Position numbers and translations under genes: made by a program. The notes below the pieces were generated by a model. The model saw only the letters and a program-made list of their open reading frames with translations. It was not told the DNA's origin and ran no database searches. 64,000 nucleotides of DNA, taken from contig NZ_SZPZ01000002.1 of assembly GCF_005233875.1 (NCBI RefSeq), forward strand, positions 1,426,001 to 1,490,000, given 5' to 3'. Numbering within the stretch: position 1 is the stretch's first letter; each line of letters starts with the position of its first letter. The DNA comes from Kribbella jiaozuonensis (GTDB taxonomy: Bacteria > Actinomycetota > Actinomycetes > Propionibacteriales > Kribbellaceae). This document shows positions 52,588 through 62,396 of this stretch, piece after piece.

Positions 52588-54672
52588 GTGGCCGCCCCGA
52601 CGCCTCGCAGTACCGAGATCGACCCGGCGTACAACGCCCGCCATCTGCTCGTCCTCGAGGGTCTCGAGGCCGTCCGGAAGCGGCCCGGTATGTACATCGG
52701 GTCGACCGACAGCCGCGGTCTGATGCACTGCCTGTGGGAGATCATCGACAACGCCGTCGACGAGGCCCTGGCCGGCTTCGGCGACCAGATCGACGTCGTG
52801 CTGCACAAGGACGGCTCGGTCGAGGTGAAGGACCGCGCCCGCGGCATCCCGGTCGACATCGAGCCGAAGACCAAGCTCAGCGGTGTCGAGGTGGTCTTCA
52901 CCAAGCTGCACGCCGGCGGCAAGTTCGGCGGCGGTTCGTACAACGCGTCCGGTGGTCTGCACGGTGTCGGCGCCTCGGTGGTGAACGCGCTGTCCGCGCG
53001 GCTGGACGTCGAGGTGGACCGCGGCGGCACGATCTGGACGACGTCGTTCCGGCGTGGCGTCGCAGGCGAGTTCGAGGGCGAGGGTGCGAATGCCTCGTTC
53101 ACCCCGGCGAAGGGGCTGCGGAAGGCCGGCCGGGCGAAGAAGGGTGTCACCGGCACCCGGATCCGGTACTGGGCGGACCGGCAGATCTTCACCAAGGACG
53201 CGGCGTTCAACTACGACGAGCTGGTGACCCGGGCGCGGCAGACGTCGTTCCTGGTGCCGGGGCTGCTGCTGGTGATCCGCGACGAGCGTGGCGACGAGGT
53301 CACCGAGGAGCACTTCAAGCACGACGGCGGGATCAGCGAGTTCACCGAGTTCCTCGCGACCGACCAGAAGGTGACCGACGTCGTCCGCCTGACCGGGACC
53401 GGCCACTTCACCGAGACCGTCCCGATGCTCGACGACGCCGGCCACATGACGCCGTCCGACGTCGAGCGCGATCTCGAGGTGGACATCGCGGTCCGCTGGG
53501 GCGACGGGTACGAGACCGAGCTGCGGTCGTTCGTGAACATCGTGGCCACGCCGAAGGGCGGCACCCACGTCAACGGTTTCGAGCGCGCGCTGTCGAAGAG
53601 TTTCACGAACGCACTTGATGGCACCCGACTGCTGAAGAGCGGCGAGGAGATCATCAAGGACGACGTGCTCGAAGGCATGACCGCGGTCGTGACCGTCCGG
53701 CTGGCCGAGCCGCAGTTCGACGGCCAGACCAAGGAAGTTCTCGGCACGCCGGCGGCGTCACGGATCGTCGCCAAGGTCGTGCAGTCGGAGCTCGAGGCGT
53801 TCCTGACGTCGACGAAGCGTGAGCACAAGGCACAGGCGCGCGCCGTACTGGAGAAGGTCGTTGCCGCGTCACGGACGCGGGTGGCCGCTCGTCAGCACCG
53901 GGAGTTGCAGCGGCGCAAGACCGCGCTGGAGTCGTCGGCGCTGCCGGCCAAGCTGGCCGACTGCCGCAGCAACGACGTCGACCGGTCCGAGCTGTTCATC
54001 GTCGAGGGTGATTCGGCCCTCGGTACGGCGAAGCTCGCGCGCAGCTCGGAGTTCCAGGCGCTGCTGCCGATCCGGGGCAAGATCCTCAACGTGCAGAAGG
54101 CGTCCGTCGGCGACATGCTGAAGAACGTCGAGTGCGCGTCGATCATCCAGGTCGTCGGCGCCGGCTCGGGCCGGACGTTCGACCTCGAGCAGGCGCGCTA
54201 CGGGAAGATCATCTTCATGGCGGACGCCGACTCCGATGGCGCCCACATCCGCTGCCTGCTCGCGACGCTGTTCTTCCGGTACATGCGGCCGCTGGTGGAG
54301 GCGGGGCGGGTCTATACGGCCGTGCCGCCGCTGCACCGGTTCGAGCTGACGAACCCGAAGAAGGGCCAGGAGAAGTACCTGTACACCTACAGCGACGCGG
54401 AGTACCAGCGGAAGACGGCCGAGCTGATGAAGAAGGGCGTCCGCTGGAAGGAGCCCCCGCAGCGCTACAAGGGTCTCGGTGAGATGGACGCCGACCAGTT
54501 GGCGGAGACCACCATGGACCCGCGGCACCGCACGCTCCGCCGGATCACGGTCGACCACGCGGAGGAGGCGGCCAAGGTCTTCGACCTGCTGATGGGCAAC
54601 GACGTCGCACCCCGCAAGGAGTTCCTGGTCCAGGGGGCGTACGAGCTGGACGAGAACCGCATCGACGTCTGA
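52588..54672 (+). CDS. parE: DNA gyrase/topoisomerase IV subunit B
   Basis: A 694-residue type IIA topoisomerase B subunit. The GHKL ATPase has EIIDNAVDEALAG and GVGASVVNALS; the transducer and TOPRIM follow with IVEGDSALGTAK and DADSDGAH, and the C-terminus ends QGAYELDENRIDV. Being near DUF7455 in actinobacterial style favours the topoisomerase IV-like ParE copy over the oriC gyrB, but this is inference. GTG 52588 has AAGGAG four bases upstream. No subunit A gene lies in the window. Confidence 0.93.
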   Translation: MAAPTPRSTEIDPAYNARHLLVLEGLEAVRKRPGMYIGSTDSRGLMHCLWEIIDNAVDEALAGFGDQIDVVLHKDGSVEVKDRARGIPVDIEPKTKLSGVEVVFTKLHAGGKFGGGSYNASGGLHGVGASVVNALSARLDVEVDRGGTIWTTSFRRGVAGEFEGEGANASFTPAKGLRKAGRAKKGVTGTRIRYWADRQIFTKDAAFNYDELVTRARQTSFLVPGLLLVIRDERGDEVTEEHFKHDGGISEFTEFLATDQKVTDVVRLTGTGHFTETVPMLDDAGHMTPSDVERDLEVDIAVRWGDGYETELRSFVNIVATPKGGTHVNGFERALSKSFTNALDGTRLLKSGEEIIKDDVLEGMTAVVTVRLAEPQFDGQTKEVLGTPAASRIVAKVVQSELEAFLTSTKREHKAQARAVLEKVVAASRTRVAARQHRELQRRKTALESSALPAKLADCRSNDVDRSELFIVEGDSALGTAKLARSSEFQALLPIRGKILNVQKASVGDMLKNVECASIIQVVGAGSGRTFDLEQARYGKIIFMADADSDGAHIRCLLATLFFRYMRPLVEAGRVYTAVPPLHRFELTNPKKGQEKYLYTYSDAEYQRKTAELMKKGVRWKEPPQRYKGLGEMDADQLAETTMDPRHRTLRRITVDHAEEAAKVFDLLMGNDVAPRKEFLVQGAYELDENRIDV

Positions 54673-54702
54673 GGCTTGGCGGGCTCACGTAGGGTTTCCG
54701 GC

Positions 54703-55629
54703 GTGATTGGTCTGGTGAGCGGAGCGCCGCAGGACTCGGAGCTGCTGCGCGCCGCGAACTCTGGCGACGCGGGTGCTCTCGGTCTGCTGCTCGCCAGACA
54801 CCGCGCCGGCATGCAGGCGGTCGCCGTGTCCGTCCTCGGCCACAGCCACGACGCGGAGGACGCCGTACAAGAGGCGGCGATGATCGCGTTGCGGCGGGTC
54901 GGCGATGTCCGGGATCCGGATGCTGTCGGTCCGTGGCTGAAGATGGTGGTGCGGAACGTTTGTCGCGCCCGCTTGCGGAAGATGTCCGCGGTTCCGGTGG
55001 CGGAGCCCGCGCCCCTGGATGTCGTGCCTGATCCCGCTGAGGTGCTCGACCGGCATGCGCTGCGGGACTGGGTCTGGACCGCGCTCGAGGATCTGACTCC
55101 GGGCCTGCGGTTGGTGACGTTGCTGCGGTACTTCACCGACGTGTCGTCGTACGACGAGATCGCGGCGCTCTGCGACCTGCCCGTCGGGACGGTGCGCAGC
55201 CGGCTCCATCAAGCGCGAACCAAGCTGACCGACGCGCTGCTGGCCGCCGCGGACGGGGTGTACGACGACGTCGCTGCCATGAACGCGCTGCACCGCGGGC
55301 TGGCCGACGAGTTCATGGAGTCCGGCCGACGCGGGCAGCTCGCGTCCACGATCGCCGACCGATGGTCGTCGGAGGCGCAGGTGCTGTGGCCGACCGGCAA
55401 GCGGACGGACAGCGCGTACCTGCCGGGTGCGTTCGACCGGGACGTCTCGGCCGGCGTACGCCAGGAGGTGGTGAACGTCGTGGCCAGCCGCGAGGTCGTG
55501 ATCTGGGAGGCGGCACTGATCAGCCCACTCGAGGACCCGTCGCACTGTCCGCCGAGCGTCGTGTGGGTGCAGCACCTCGATCAGGACCGGGTCAGCAAGG
55601 TGCGTCTGTACCACCCGCGTGAACGCTGA
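54703..55629 (+). CDS. ECF sigma factor with C-terminal SnoaL-like extension
   Basis: A 308-residue sigma factor. Region 2 is near 15-80 (ALGLLLARHRAGMQAVAVSVLG, SHDAEDAVQEA), region 4 near 120-180 (DEIAALCDLPVGTVRSRLHQARTK pattern), and about 110 further residues at the C-terminus form an NTF2/SnoaL-like domain that may regulate it, as in ECF41-type factors. GTG 54703 is preferred (AGGG upstream), with 54715 possible. No anti-sigma gene follows; alpha/beta hydrolase starts 56 bp later. Confidence 0.85.
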   Translation: MIGLVSGAPQDSELLRAANSGDAGALGLLLARHRAGMQAVAVSVLGHSHDAEDAVQEAAMIALRRVGDVRDPDAVGPWLKMVVRNVCRARLRKMSAVPVAEPAPLDVVPDPAEVLDRHALRDWVWTALEDLTPGLRLVTLLRYFTDVSSYDEIAALCDLPVGTVRSRLHQARTKLTDALLAAADGVYDDVAAMNALHRGLADEFMESGRRGQLASTIADRWSSEAQVLWPTGKRTDSAYLPGAFDRDVSAGVRQEVVNVVASREVVIWEAALISPLEDPSHCPPSVVWVQHLDQDRVSKVRLYHPRER

Positions 55630-55684
55630 GAAGAAGTTCGCGTCGCGATCGAACTTTCCCGGAACCTCACCGCATCCTGCGGGT

Positions 55685-56542
55685 ATGAACGGAAAACACA
55701 CTGTCGTCGTCGACGGCATCCGGCAGGTCTATGAGGTGGCAGGCGCCGGACCGGTGTGCCTCGTGCACTCTGGCGGCCCCGGCGTACATCCGGGCTACCT
55801 CCGGATCCGGGAGCTGGAGAGCTCGCTGACGATGGTCTACCTGCACCCGGTCGGTTCCGGCGAGAGCGATCTGCTTCCGGGCGGGGACTACTCGCTGTCC
55901 CGTTACGCGGACTTCGCGGTGGCCGTGCTCGATGATCTCGGCGCGGGAAGCGGCTACTTCCTCGGGCACTCGCACGGCGGGTTCGTCGGGCTCCAATTCG
56001 GCATCGATCACGCGGACCGGCTCCGCGGACTGATCCTGTACGACACCGCGGCCGTCTACGGGCCGGAATTGTTCCAGGTGGCGACCCAGGAGATGGCGGC
56101 GTTCGTGAAGCGCTGGCCGGATCGTCCGGAGGCCGTCGAGGCGGGGCGGTTGTGGGATGCGGCCACCGTGACGCAGACGCTCGAGATCACCGACGACGAG
56201 TCGCACCGGCAGTACCTGTCCGGGATCCTGCCCGCGTACTTCGCCGACTACCGGGCGACGATCGCACGGGTCGGCGAGTTGACGCTGCAGACGAGGCACG
56301 ACCCGAACCGGCTGCCGATCGAGTGGGACGTCCGCGACCAGCTCGGCACGATCGACGTGCCTGCGCTGGTGATCGTCGGCAGCTACGACTTCATCTGCGC
56401 GCCGCGGTTCGCGTACGGGATCGACGCCGGGATGCCCGACGTGCGGCTCTGCGAGCTGCACGACAGCGGGCATTTCGGGCACCTCGAGCAGACGGACGAG
56501 TTCGCCGCCGCGGTGCTCGACTTCGTGAAGGAGACAGCATGA
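55685..56542 (+). CDS. alpha/beta-fold hydrolase
   Basis: A 285-residue hydrolase. The oxyanion motif LVHSGGPGVHPG at 23-34 is of the proline-iminopeptidase type, the nucleophile is Ser in LGHSHGGFVG, the acid Asp in VGSYDFICAP and the His in DSGHFGHLEQ. ATG 55685 is chosen over 55619. Its stop overlaps the GNAT gene start (ATGA), so the two may act together. Substrate unknown. Confidence 0.87.
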   Translation: MNGKHTVVVDGIRQVYEVAGAGPVCLVHSGGPGVHPGYLRIRELESSLTMVYLHPVGSGESDLLPGGDYSLSRYADFAVAVLDDLGAGSGYFLGHSHGGFVGLQFGIDHADRLRGLILYDTAAVYGPELFQVATQEMAAFVKRWPDRPEAVEAGRLWDAATVTQTLEITDDESHRQYLSGILPAYFADYRATIARVGELTLQTRHDPNRLPIEWDVRDQLGTIDVPALVIVGSYDFICAPRFAYGIDAGMPDVRLCELHDSGHFGHLEQTDEFAAAVLDFVKETA

Positions 56543-57345
56543 CGGTTCCGGTCGGTCTGGCCGAGCAGACCGAGATCGCGGCGTACGTCGACTTCGTGGC
56601 CGGTGCGCCGGAGCCGTTGCGGAAGAAGCTGGGGATCAGCTCGCGGCGCGTCGGCGACGTACAGGCGCTGGTACTCCGCGAGGACCCGAGCGGCTTCTTC
56701 AACCGGGCCGGCGGATTCGAGTCGGTGAGCGTGGGGACGCTGACCGAGGTGTGCGACTTCTTCCGCGCGGGAGGGCTGTCCGCGGGTGCGTTCGCGATCG
56801 CGCCGTCGCTGCTGCCTGCGGATTGGGCGACGACTGCTGCGCAGCTGAACCTCACCGAGAGCACCCGCTTCGCGAAGCTCGCCTGCACGCTCGACACAGC
56901 TCCTGCTTCTGTCGACTCCGACCTGCGGATCGCGCGGGTCGAGGCCGAGCAGGCGGAGCAGTTCGCGACGGTGATGATGAACACCTTCGGGTTCACCACG
57001 CCGGCGATGATCGACCTGACTGCCTCCTGTGTGGGACGCGAGAACTGGCAGCAGTACGCCGCCTGGGACAACGACGAACTCGTTGCCGTCGGCAGCATCT
57101 TCGTCAACGGCGCCTGCGCCGACATGTTCGGCGGCGCAACCACCCCAGCCGCCCGCGGCCGCGGCGCGCAGTCGGCCCTTCTCGCAGCCCGCCTAAGCGG
57201 CGCCCGGGATGCCGGGTGCCGCTGGGTGGTCGCCGAGACCGGCGCAGAAGGTCCGGGCGAACACAACACGTCCCTCCACAACATGCTCCGAGCCGGCTTC
57301 ACGCACCTGTACGACCGGGTCACTTGGAGGTGGACCGCTGTGTGA
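56539..57345 (+). CDS. GNAT family N-acetyltransferase
   Basis: A 268-residue protein with a GNAT domain in its second half (residues about 135-268: AVGSIFVNGACADMFGGATTP and ARGRGAQSALLAARL acetyl-CoA loop, then VAETGAEGPGEHNTS). The first half is less conserved. It probably acetylates an amine. It is coupled to the hydrolase by ATGA and is followed by the HAD gene. Confidence 0.85.
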   Translation: MTVPVGLAEQTEIAAYVDFVAGAPEPLRKKLGISSRRVGDVQALVLREDPSGFFNRAGGFESVSVGTLTEVCDFFRAGGLSAGAFAIAPSLLPADWATTAAQLNLTESTRFAKLACTLDTAPASVDSDLRIARVEAEQAEQFATVMMNTFGFTTPAMIDLTASCVGRENWQQYAAWDNDELVAVGSIFVNGACADMFGGATTPAARGRGAQSALLAARLSGARDAGCRWVVAETGAEGPGEHNTSLHNMLRAGFTHLYDRVTWRWTAV

Positions 57346-57355
57346 GGGTTGACTC

Positions 57356-57985
57356 ATGACGCCACGGCTGGTCTGTTTCGACCTCGACAACACGTTGATC
57401 GATCGGGACGGAGCGTTCCTGGCGTGGGCACGCTGGTGGGTCGACCGCGCCGGCCTCGATCCGGCCGCGGTCGACTGGCTCGTTGCTCATGACAACGGCG
57501 GCTTCACACCTCGGGCTGGACTGTTCGCCGCCTTCGAGCAGGAGTTCGGGCCGGCGATCTCGGTCGACGACTACGACCGCGAGCATCCGTCGTTCACCCG
57601 GGTCGAGTCGGCCGTGCTCGACGGCCTGCAGTCGTTGCGTACGGCGGGGTGGCGCCTGGCCGTGGTCACGAACGGTGGCGTCGTGCAGCAGAGCCGGAAG
57701 CTCGCGCACACCGGGATCGACCGCGCGGTGGACTACTGCTGCATCTCGGAGGCCGTCGGCGTGCGGAAGCCCGATGCGCGGATCTTCGCGATCGCGGCGG
57801 AGGGGGCCGGGGCGGGGCTCGAGGGCGGGTGGATGGTTGGCGATCATCCGGCGTACGACATCGCCGGGGGGATCAACGCCGGCCTGAAGACGATCCGCAT
57901 CGGCAACCACCATGCGGTGGATTCGCCGACTGCGGATCATCACTTCGATTCTGTGCTCGAGGCCTTCGCGGTGTTGGCTAGTTGA
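57356..57985 (+). CDS. HAD-superfamily phosphatase
   Basis: A 209-residue HAD enzyme with motif I CFDLDNTLIDRDG (Asp9, Asp11), motif II VTNGG near 102, motif III VRKPDARIF near 134-142 and motif IV VGDHPAYDIAGG near 163. All catalytic residues are present, unlike the HAD protein at 14.3 kb. It hydrolyses a small phosphoester. The end overlaps the S15 peptidase by 8 bp, convergent. Confidence 0.88.
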   Translation: MTPRLVCFDLDNTLIDRDGAFLAWARWWVDRAGLDPAAVDWLVAHDNGGFTPRAGLFAAFEQEFGPAISVDDYDREHPSFTRVESAVLDGLQSLRTAGWRLAVVTNGGVVQQSRKLAHTGIDRAVDYCCISEAVGVRKPDARIFAIAAEGAGAGLEGGWMVGDHPAYDIAGGINAGLKTIRIGNHHAVDSPTADHHFDSVLEAFAVLAS

Positions 57986-60083
57986 GGGCGTCGGCAAGCG
58001 CTTTGCGGCCGCCGACCACCGGGATGTCTATCGAGCTGTGGGAGAGGTCGAGGGTCAGCTGGGTGCCGGGGGTGGGGCGGATGGTGAAGTCGCGGTCGCT
58101 CGACAGGACCATCAGGGCCAGGCGGTTGCCGGCCGGTACGACGGTGTCCTTGGGCTGGAGGTCGACGTTCAGGTTGTACATCTTGCCGGGCTTGACTGGT
58201 GCATCGTTCCAGTCGGACAACCGGTTGGCCGGGTCGGTCCAGCCGCGCGTGAGGATTGTGCCGTTGCCGGTCGGCGGGTAGCTGACCAGGGCCGCGGTCA
58301 CGTTCGCCTTTGACGCGCTGAAGGCGAGCTGCAGCGAGGCTGACGGCGTACCGCTGATGCGGATCGGCTTGGTGAGCGGCGGCGTTTGGTAGATCAGCCG
58401 AACGCCCGACGACGGCGCGTTCGCCGACGTGATGGCAGGGATTGATGCGTCGTCGGTAAGGGTCTCGGTGGCGGACTTGGTCGGCTTGAACGTCAGCTCG
58501 CCGCGTGTCGGGGCTCCGGGCGTGAGGTGGAGTCCTGCCTGACCAGCAGCCGGGTCCGGCCACTCGGCGTACGGCGTTGGGTTGGCGTTACTGCACTGCA
58601 GGCTGACGGTCGCGCCATCGGCCACCCTCTGACCGGCCGCGGTGGCGACGGGTGAAGCGAGGACCAGGTGAGTTGAGTCGGGGATCTTCGTGATCAGCCG
58701 GTTCGTGTTGCTGATCGTGCCGTCGGCGTTCGTCTGCGGCACGGTCAGCGAGAACCCGATCCGGAACGGTCGCGTATCCGCCACCCCGAGCGTCGCCGTG
58801 TTCGACTGCTCTCCGGCCACCGTGGTCTGACGCGGCGGACACGAGGCGGCCTCGCGAACGACCCACGATCGCGGCAACCGCTCCACCCCGTTCTGCACGC
58901 CGTACAGGTACCGGGTGAACCAGTAGTTGACGAGTACGTCGGGTGGCGCGCCGCCGTGGCCGCCCTGGTGGAAGTAGAACATGTGCGGCACGTGCTGCTT
59001 CTTCAGCGCGGCGTAGAACTGGGCCGCGTTCTTCGTCATCACGTTGAAGTCGTTATTGCCATGGGCAAGCAAGGTCGCGGCGCGGACGTTGCGCACGTCC
59101 TTCATGTAGTCGCGCTCCTGCCAGAAACTGTTGCGGTTCCCGGTGGCGCGATCGATGTGCCGCTCGATGTCGTCGATCACCGGCTGGCAGATGGTCCGCG
59201 CGCCGGTCTCGTCGAGCCGCGAGTAGACCACATCCGCCAGTACGTCGAGGTCCTCGCCCTGGAAGGCGTTGTTGTTGCCGGACGGGTTCGACGACGAGTG
59301 CGGCGCCCGGACCATGCCGTTCGCGCGGTAGTAGTCGTACCAGTCGGAGATCGCCGAGATCGGCACGATCGCCTTCAGACCGGCCACCCCGGTCGTCGCG
59401 ACAGCCTCCGGCAGAGTGCCGTTGTACGACGTACCGATCATGCCAACGTTTCCGGTCGTCCAGCCGGCCACCGCCCGGGTCGAGCCGTCCTTGGTCGTGT
59501 ACGCGCGAGCTCGACCGTTCAGCCAGTCGATCACCGCCTTCGCGGCCAACGTCTCATTCGTGCCGCCCGACGTCGGGCAACCGTCCGAGTGTCCGGTGCC
59601 TGGCGACTCCGCGTGTACGACGGCGAACCCGCGCGGCACCCAGGTCGACTCGTAGACGGTGCTGATCACCGGGCTGGTGTCGAACGCCGCCCAGAACGGC
59701 GCACGCGGGCGCGACGCCGGCGGCGCACCCAGCTCGTGGTCGACACCCCAGTTGCTGTACTCGTCCGCCGTACCCGCGTAGTAGGGGCTGTCCTCGAAGA
59801 TGACCGGCACCTTCAGCCCCTGCGTCAGGACCTCTGACGGCGCGGTGAAGTCGGCGTGGATCCGGTCCGGCTTGCCGTCATGATCGCTGTCGAACGGCGC
59901 CTGCACCCACACCTCACCGCTGTACCAATCGGCGGGATTGGTCGAGAAGACCGCCTGGGCGAGACCGTCGACGAACGTCGGTACTGCGGAGGTCGCCTGC
60001 TGCGACGCTTGTGCGGGAGCGGCAACTGCAGCGGCGACGAGTGCGGTCGCTGCCGCAGCGCTCACCAGAAGTCGAATCCTCAT
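57978..60083 (-). CDS. secreted CocE/NonD-family S15 peptidase (X-Pro dipeptidyl-peptidase type)
   Basis: A 701-residue exported hydrolase. The signal peptide (MRIRLLVSAAAATALVAAAV, cleavage near AQASQQA at about 26) is followed by the catalytic domain with Ser219 (GTSYNGTLPEA), Asp345 (HGNNDFNV) and His376 (QGGHGG). A beta-rich insert of about 80 residues is flanked by Cys415 and Cys497 before the jelly-roll C-terminal domain (PIRISGTPSASLQLAF). It may cut X-Pro dipeptides or ester/amide substrates outside the cell. It lies 45 bp after the glycosidase gene on the same strand, with GGGAGGGG upstream of its start. Confidence 0.9.
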   Translation of the reverse strand: MRIRLLVSAAAATALVAAAVAAPAQASQQATSAVPTFVDGLAQAVFSTNPADWYSGEVWVQAPFDSDHDGKPDRIHADFTAPSEVLTQGLKVPVIFEDSPYYAGTADEYSNWGVDHELGAPPASRPRAPFWAAFDTSPVISTVYESTWVPRGFAVVHAESPGTGHSDGCPTSGGTNETLAAKAVIDWLNGRARAYTTKDGSTRAVAGWTTGNVGMIGTSYNGTLPEAVATTGVAGLKAIVPISAISDWYDYYRANGMVRAPHSSSNPSGNNNAFQGEDLDVLADVVYSRLDETGARTICQPVIDDIERHIDRATGNRNSFWQERDYMKDVRNVRAATLLAHGNNDFNVMTKNAAQFYAALKKQHVPHMFYFHQGGHGGAPPDVLVNYWFTRYLYGVQNGVERLPRSWVVREAASCPPRQTTVAGEQSNTATLGVADTRPFRIGFSLTVPQTNADGTISNTNRLITKIPDSTHLVLASPVATAAGQRVADGATVSLQCSNANPTPYAEWPDPAAGQAGLHLTPGAPTRGELTFKPTKSATETLTDDASIPAITSANAPSSGVRLIYQTPPLTKPIRISGTPSASLQLAFSASKANVTAALVSYPPTGNGTILTRGWTDPANRLSDWNDAPVKPGKMYNLNVDLQPKDTVVPAGNRLALMVLSSDRDFTIRPTPGTQLTLDLSHSSIDIPVVGGRKALADALN

Positions 60084-60128
60084 GCGTGGGCCCCTCCCAG
60101 CATTCGACGGGCGGATCGAACCTCTGAA

Positions 60129-62114
60129 TCATCCGGCGCTGCTGGCCGGACCGCAACCGCTGGCTGCGCGGCGTACTGCGACGACCGTGCCGTCCGGCTC
60201 GGGCACCTGCGCGTGGCCGTCCACCAACACCTCGAAGCCGTCGGGGCTGATCATGATGTCGATCGTGTGGCCCGAATAGCTGAGACCACGGAGCGTGAGG
60301 TTGCCTGCGGCAACAGGTTGTGGACGGATGTGGAGCGAGCCGTCCGGGTTGGGGTGGATGCCGGCCAGGCCGGTGAGGATGGCCTCGGCTCCGGTGAGGC
60401 CGGCGATGATGTTGATCCGGCGGCCGGAGGCAGGCGCACCGGGCTTGTCGGAGTAGTGGTCCTGCGGGAAGTACGGATAGTGCTCGCCCATCCAAAACAG
60501 CCGGCGCAGCACATCCCAGGCGAGCTCGGGATGGCCTTGCTGCCACAGCGTGAGCGCGAGTTGGGGTGCCTCACCGGTGTACGCACCGGCACCCGACCAG
60601 TCGATGTCGGCGGTCTCGTAGTGCAGGTCGTCCTCGGCGCTGACGCTGCTGACGCCGTACTCGCCGAGGAACGATCCGAGGTGACCGAGGAGCTTCGCCG
60701 CGGCCGGCGGCGGGCAGGCGCCGGTGCGCAGTACGTCGAACGCCTGGATCGAGTAGGCCAGCTCGGTGTGGCCGTCGGGGTAGCGGCTGCGGAACCAGCC
60801 GGCGTCGTCGTCCCAGAGCTGATCGATGATCTCGGCCCGGATCTGTTCTGCGGACTCCCGCAGTTCGGTCGTGGGTAGGGCGGCGCCTGTCAGGTCGGAG
60901 AGGTCGGCGAGGGCATCGAGCGCCCAGGCCTGTTCGGCGTTCGGGCTGGCAACGACGTGCTCCCAGCCGGCGCTCCGCATCTCCAGTAGGTTGCTTTGGT
61001 CGCCGTAGTCCCGAAGTACGCCGGTGCGGTCGTCCGGCTGGAATCGCTTGTCGAGGGCTGTGAGTACGTCGTACAGGCGGGCGATCAGGGCTGGATCCAG
61101 CTGACGTTCGGCTGCGGCCGCTTGGGTGAGGGCGACGAGGGCTGAACCGCTGTAGGCGTACGCGACGCCGAGGCCGGTGCCGTCGGGGGCGATGGCGTAC
61201 CGGTCGGTGAGGTCTGCGTCGAGGAACGACTGGATGATGTCGAGAACGCTGTCTCCGAGCATGAGGCTCAGCACGGTCGGGGCGTAGCCGCCGGTGTCCC
61301 ACGCGTAGGAGCAGAGGGCGCCGCCGTCGAGGCCGGACGTTGCGATGAACGGCTGCGTGACGAAGTCAGGGTGATCCCACCAGCAGACGAGCCCGCTGGC
61401 GAGCGAACGGCGGTAGTACTGCTCGAGCCCTGGAATGTCGGACGTGAGCGTCGGGAGCCGACCGAGCGCCTGGGCGATACGGGATTCCCACGCGCGACCG
61501 GCGTCGTCGGCTGTCGACGCGGTGCCGACGTGAACGCCGATGGTGAAGACCACCTCGCCCTGAGCTCCAAGAGTTGCCGTGAGACCGCTGTGCGTCAGCG
61601 TGATCTGCTCGCCTCGAGCGGCGGCAGGTGGGACCCACCCCCACTCGGAGAGGGCGACCTGGTGGGCTTCGGTCGCGGCCAGCTCCGGGCAGACGGTGAT
61701 CTGGTGGGCATTGCCAGAGCGATTCCGGATCTGCAGCGCGAGCGCGTAGCCGGGGGAGCCGTGGTACGGCGTGAGAGTGGACTCGACGGCCAGCGAGGTC
61801 AGGCTGTCGGCGTATTGGTGGTAGGTGCCGCGGCGGACGATCCGGTCCGGCCGCCAGGTGCCGCCGGCCGGGAGAAGACCGCGATTGCCGGCGCCCGGGC
61901 GGGCCAGGTCGACGACCCGCTGCCCGTCGACCTCCAGCGAGATCGTCAGCCGGCTGTCAGGTGCAGCCAGCGGGGGAGCGAACCAGCCGCCGACCCCGCA
62001 CACGGTCCCGGCCAGTTGGCTGACGGTCCCGGTACCGCTGCCGACCCAGATCTCGGCGGGAGGTACGGCGCGGCGCAGGTCGAAGGCGAAGTCGTCGAGG
62101 GCGTACGGCGGCAT
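60129..62114 (-). CDS. MGH1/GH63-like glycoside hydrolase
   Basis: A 661-residue intracellular glycosidase. The N-terminal beta domain spans 1-240, and the (alpha/alpha)6 barrel from about 260 has the CWWDHPDFVTQPF and YAWDTGGYAPTVL signatures of mannosylglycerate hydrolase (MGH1)/GH63 types, with further Glu/Asp near AYTGEAPQLALTL and IIAGLTGAEAI. It hydrolyses an alpha-glucoside or related small glycoside. ATG 62114 has AGGAAGG in front; a longer frame from 62258 is an extension into the regulatory region. The LacI regulator is divergent, and the S15 peptidase may be co-transcribed. Confidence 0.88.
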   Translation of the reverse strand: MPPYALDDFAFDLRRAVPPAEIWVGSGTGTVSQLAGTVCGVGGWFAPPLAAPDSRLTISLEVDGQRVVDLARPGAGNRGLLPAGGTWRPDRIVRRGTYHQYADSLTSLAVESTLTPYHGSPGYALALQIRNRSGNAHQITVCPELAATEAHQVALSEWGWVPPAAARGEQITLTHSGLTATLGAQGEVVFTIGVHVGTASTADDAGRAWESRIAQALGRLPTLTSDIPGLEQYYRRSLASGLVCWWDHPDFVTQPFIATSGLDGGALCSYAWDTGGYAPTVLSLMLGDSVLDIIQSFLDADLTDRYAIAPDGTGLGVAYAYSGSALVALTQAAAAERQLDPALIARLYDVLTALDKRFQPDDRTGVLRDYGDQSNLLEMRSAGWEHVVASPNAEQAWALDALADLSDLTGAALPTTELRESAEQIRAEIIDQLWDDDAGWFRSRYPDGHTELAYSIQAFDVLRTGACPPPAAAKLLGHLGSFLGEYGVSSVSAEDDLHYETADIDWSGAGAYTGEAPQLALTLWQQGHPELAWDVLRRLFWMGEHYPYFPQDHYSDKPGAPASGRRINIIAGLTGAEAILTGLAGIHPNPDGSLHIRPQPVAAGNLTLRGLSYSGHTIDIMISPDGFEVLVDGHAQVPEPDGTVVAVRRAASGCGPASSAG

Positions 62115-62222
62115 GGGCGGCCTTCCTGGAATTGGCCCGTCCGGGCTCAGGGCGTACCGGGGCTGAGGCGTGCCGGACCGGGGGCGTGCCGGACCGGTCC
62201 CGGCAGGTGATCCCGGCCTGCG

Positions 62223-62373
62223 TAGGACCGGTCCAACACGGTGCGACGATCGTGGCACGAAGACGGCGCCGGGCGCAATGCTTCGTACTGAAACCGATTG
62301 CAGGCTGGGTGTTGACGACGTACCGGCGCACTGTTACGTTCCGGTGCAACCAGCCGTTGGACCAGTCCAACGG
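62223..62373. promoter_or_regulatory. three candidate LacI operators
   Basis: Site 1 (62223-62236) is TAGGACCGGTCCAA; site 2 (62289-62302) is TGAAACCGATTGCA; site 3 (62354-62373) is GTTGGAC-CA-GTCCAAC with perfect 9-bp arms in all. Their centres are 66 and 68 bp apart, between the divergent glycosidase and LacI genes. The GGAC-N2-GTCC core is shared by sites 1 and 3; site 2 is weaker. Confidence 0.5.
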
Positions 62374-62396
62374 ACCGAAACCCGAAGGATGGCCGG

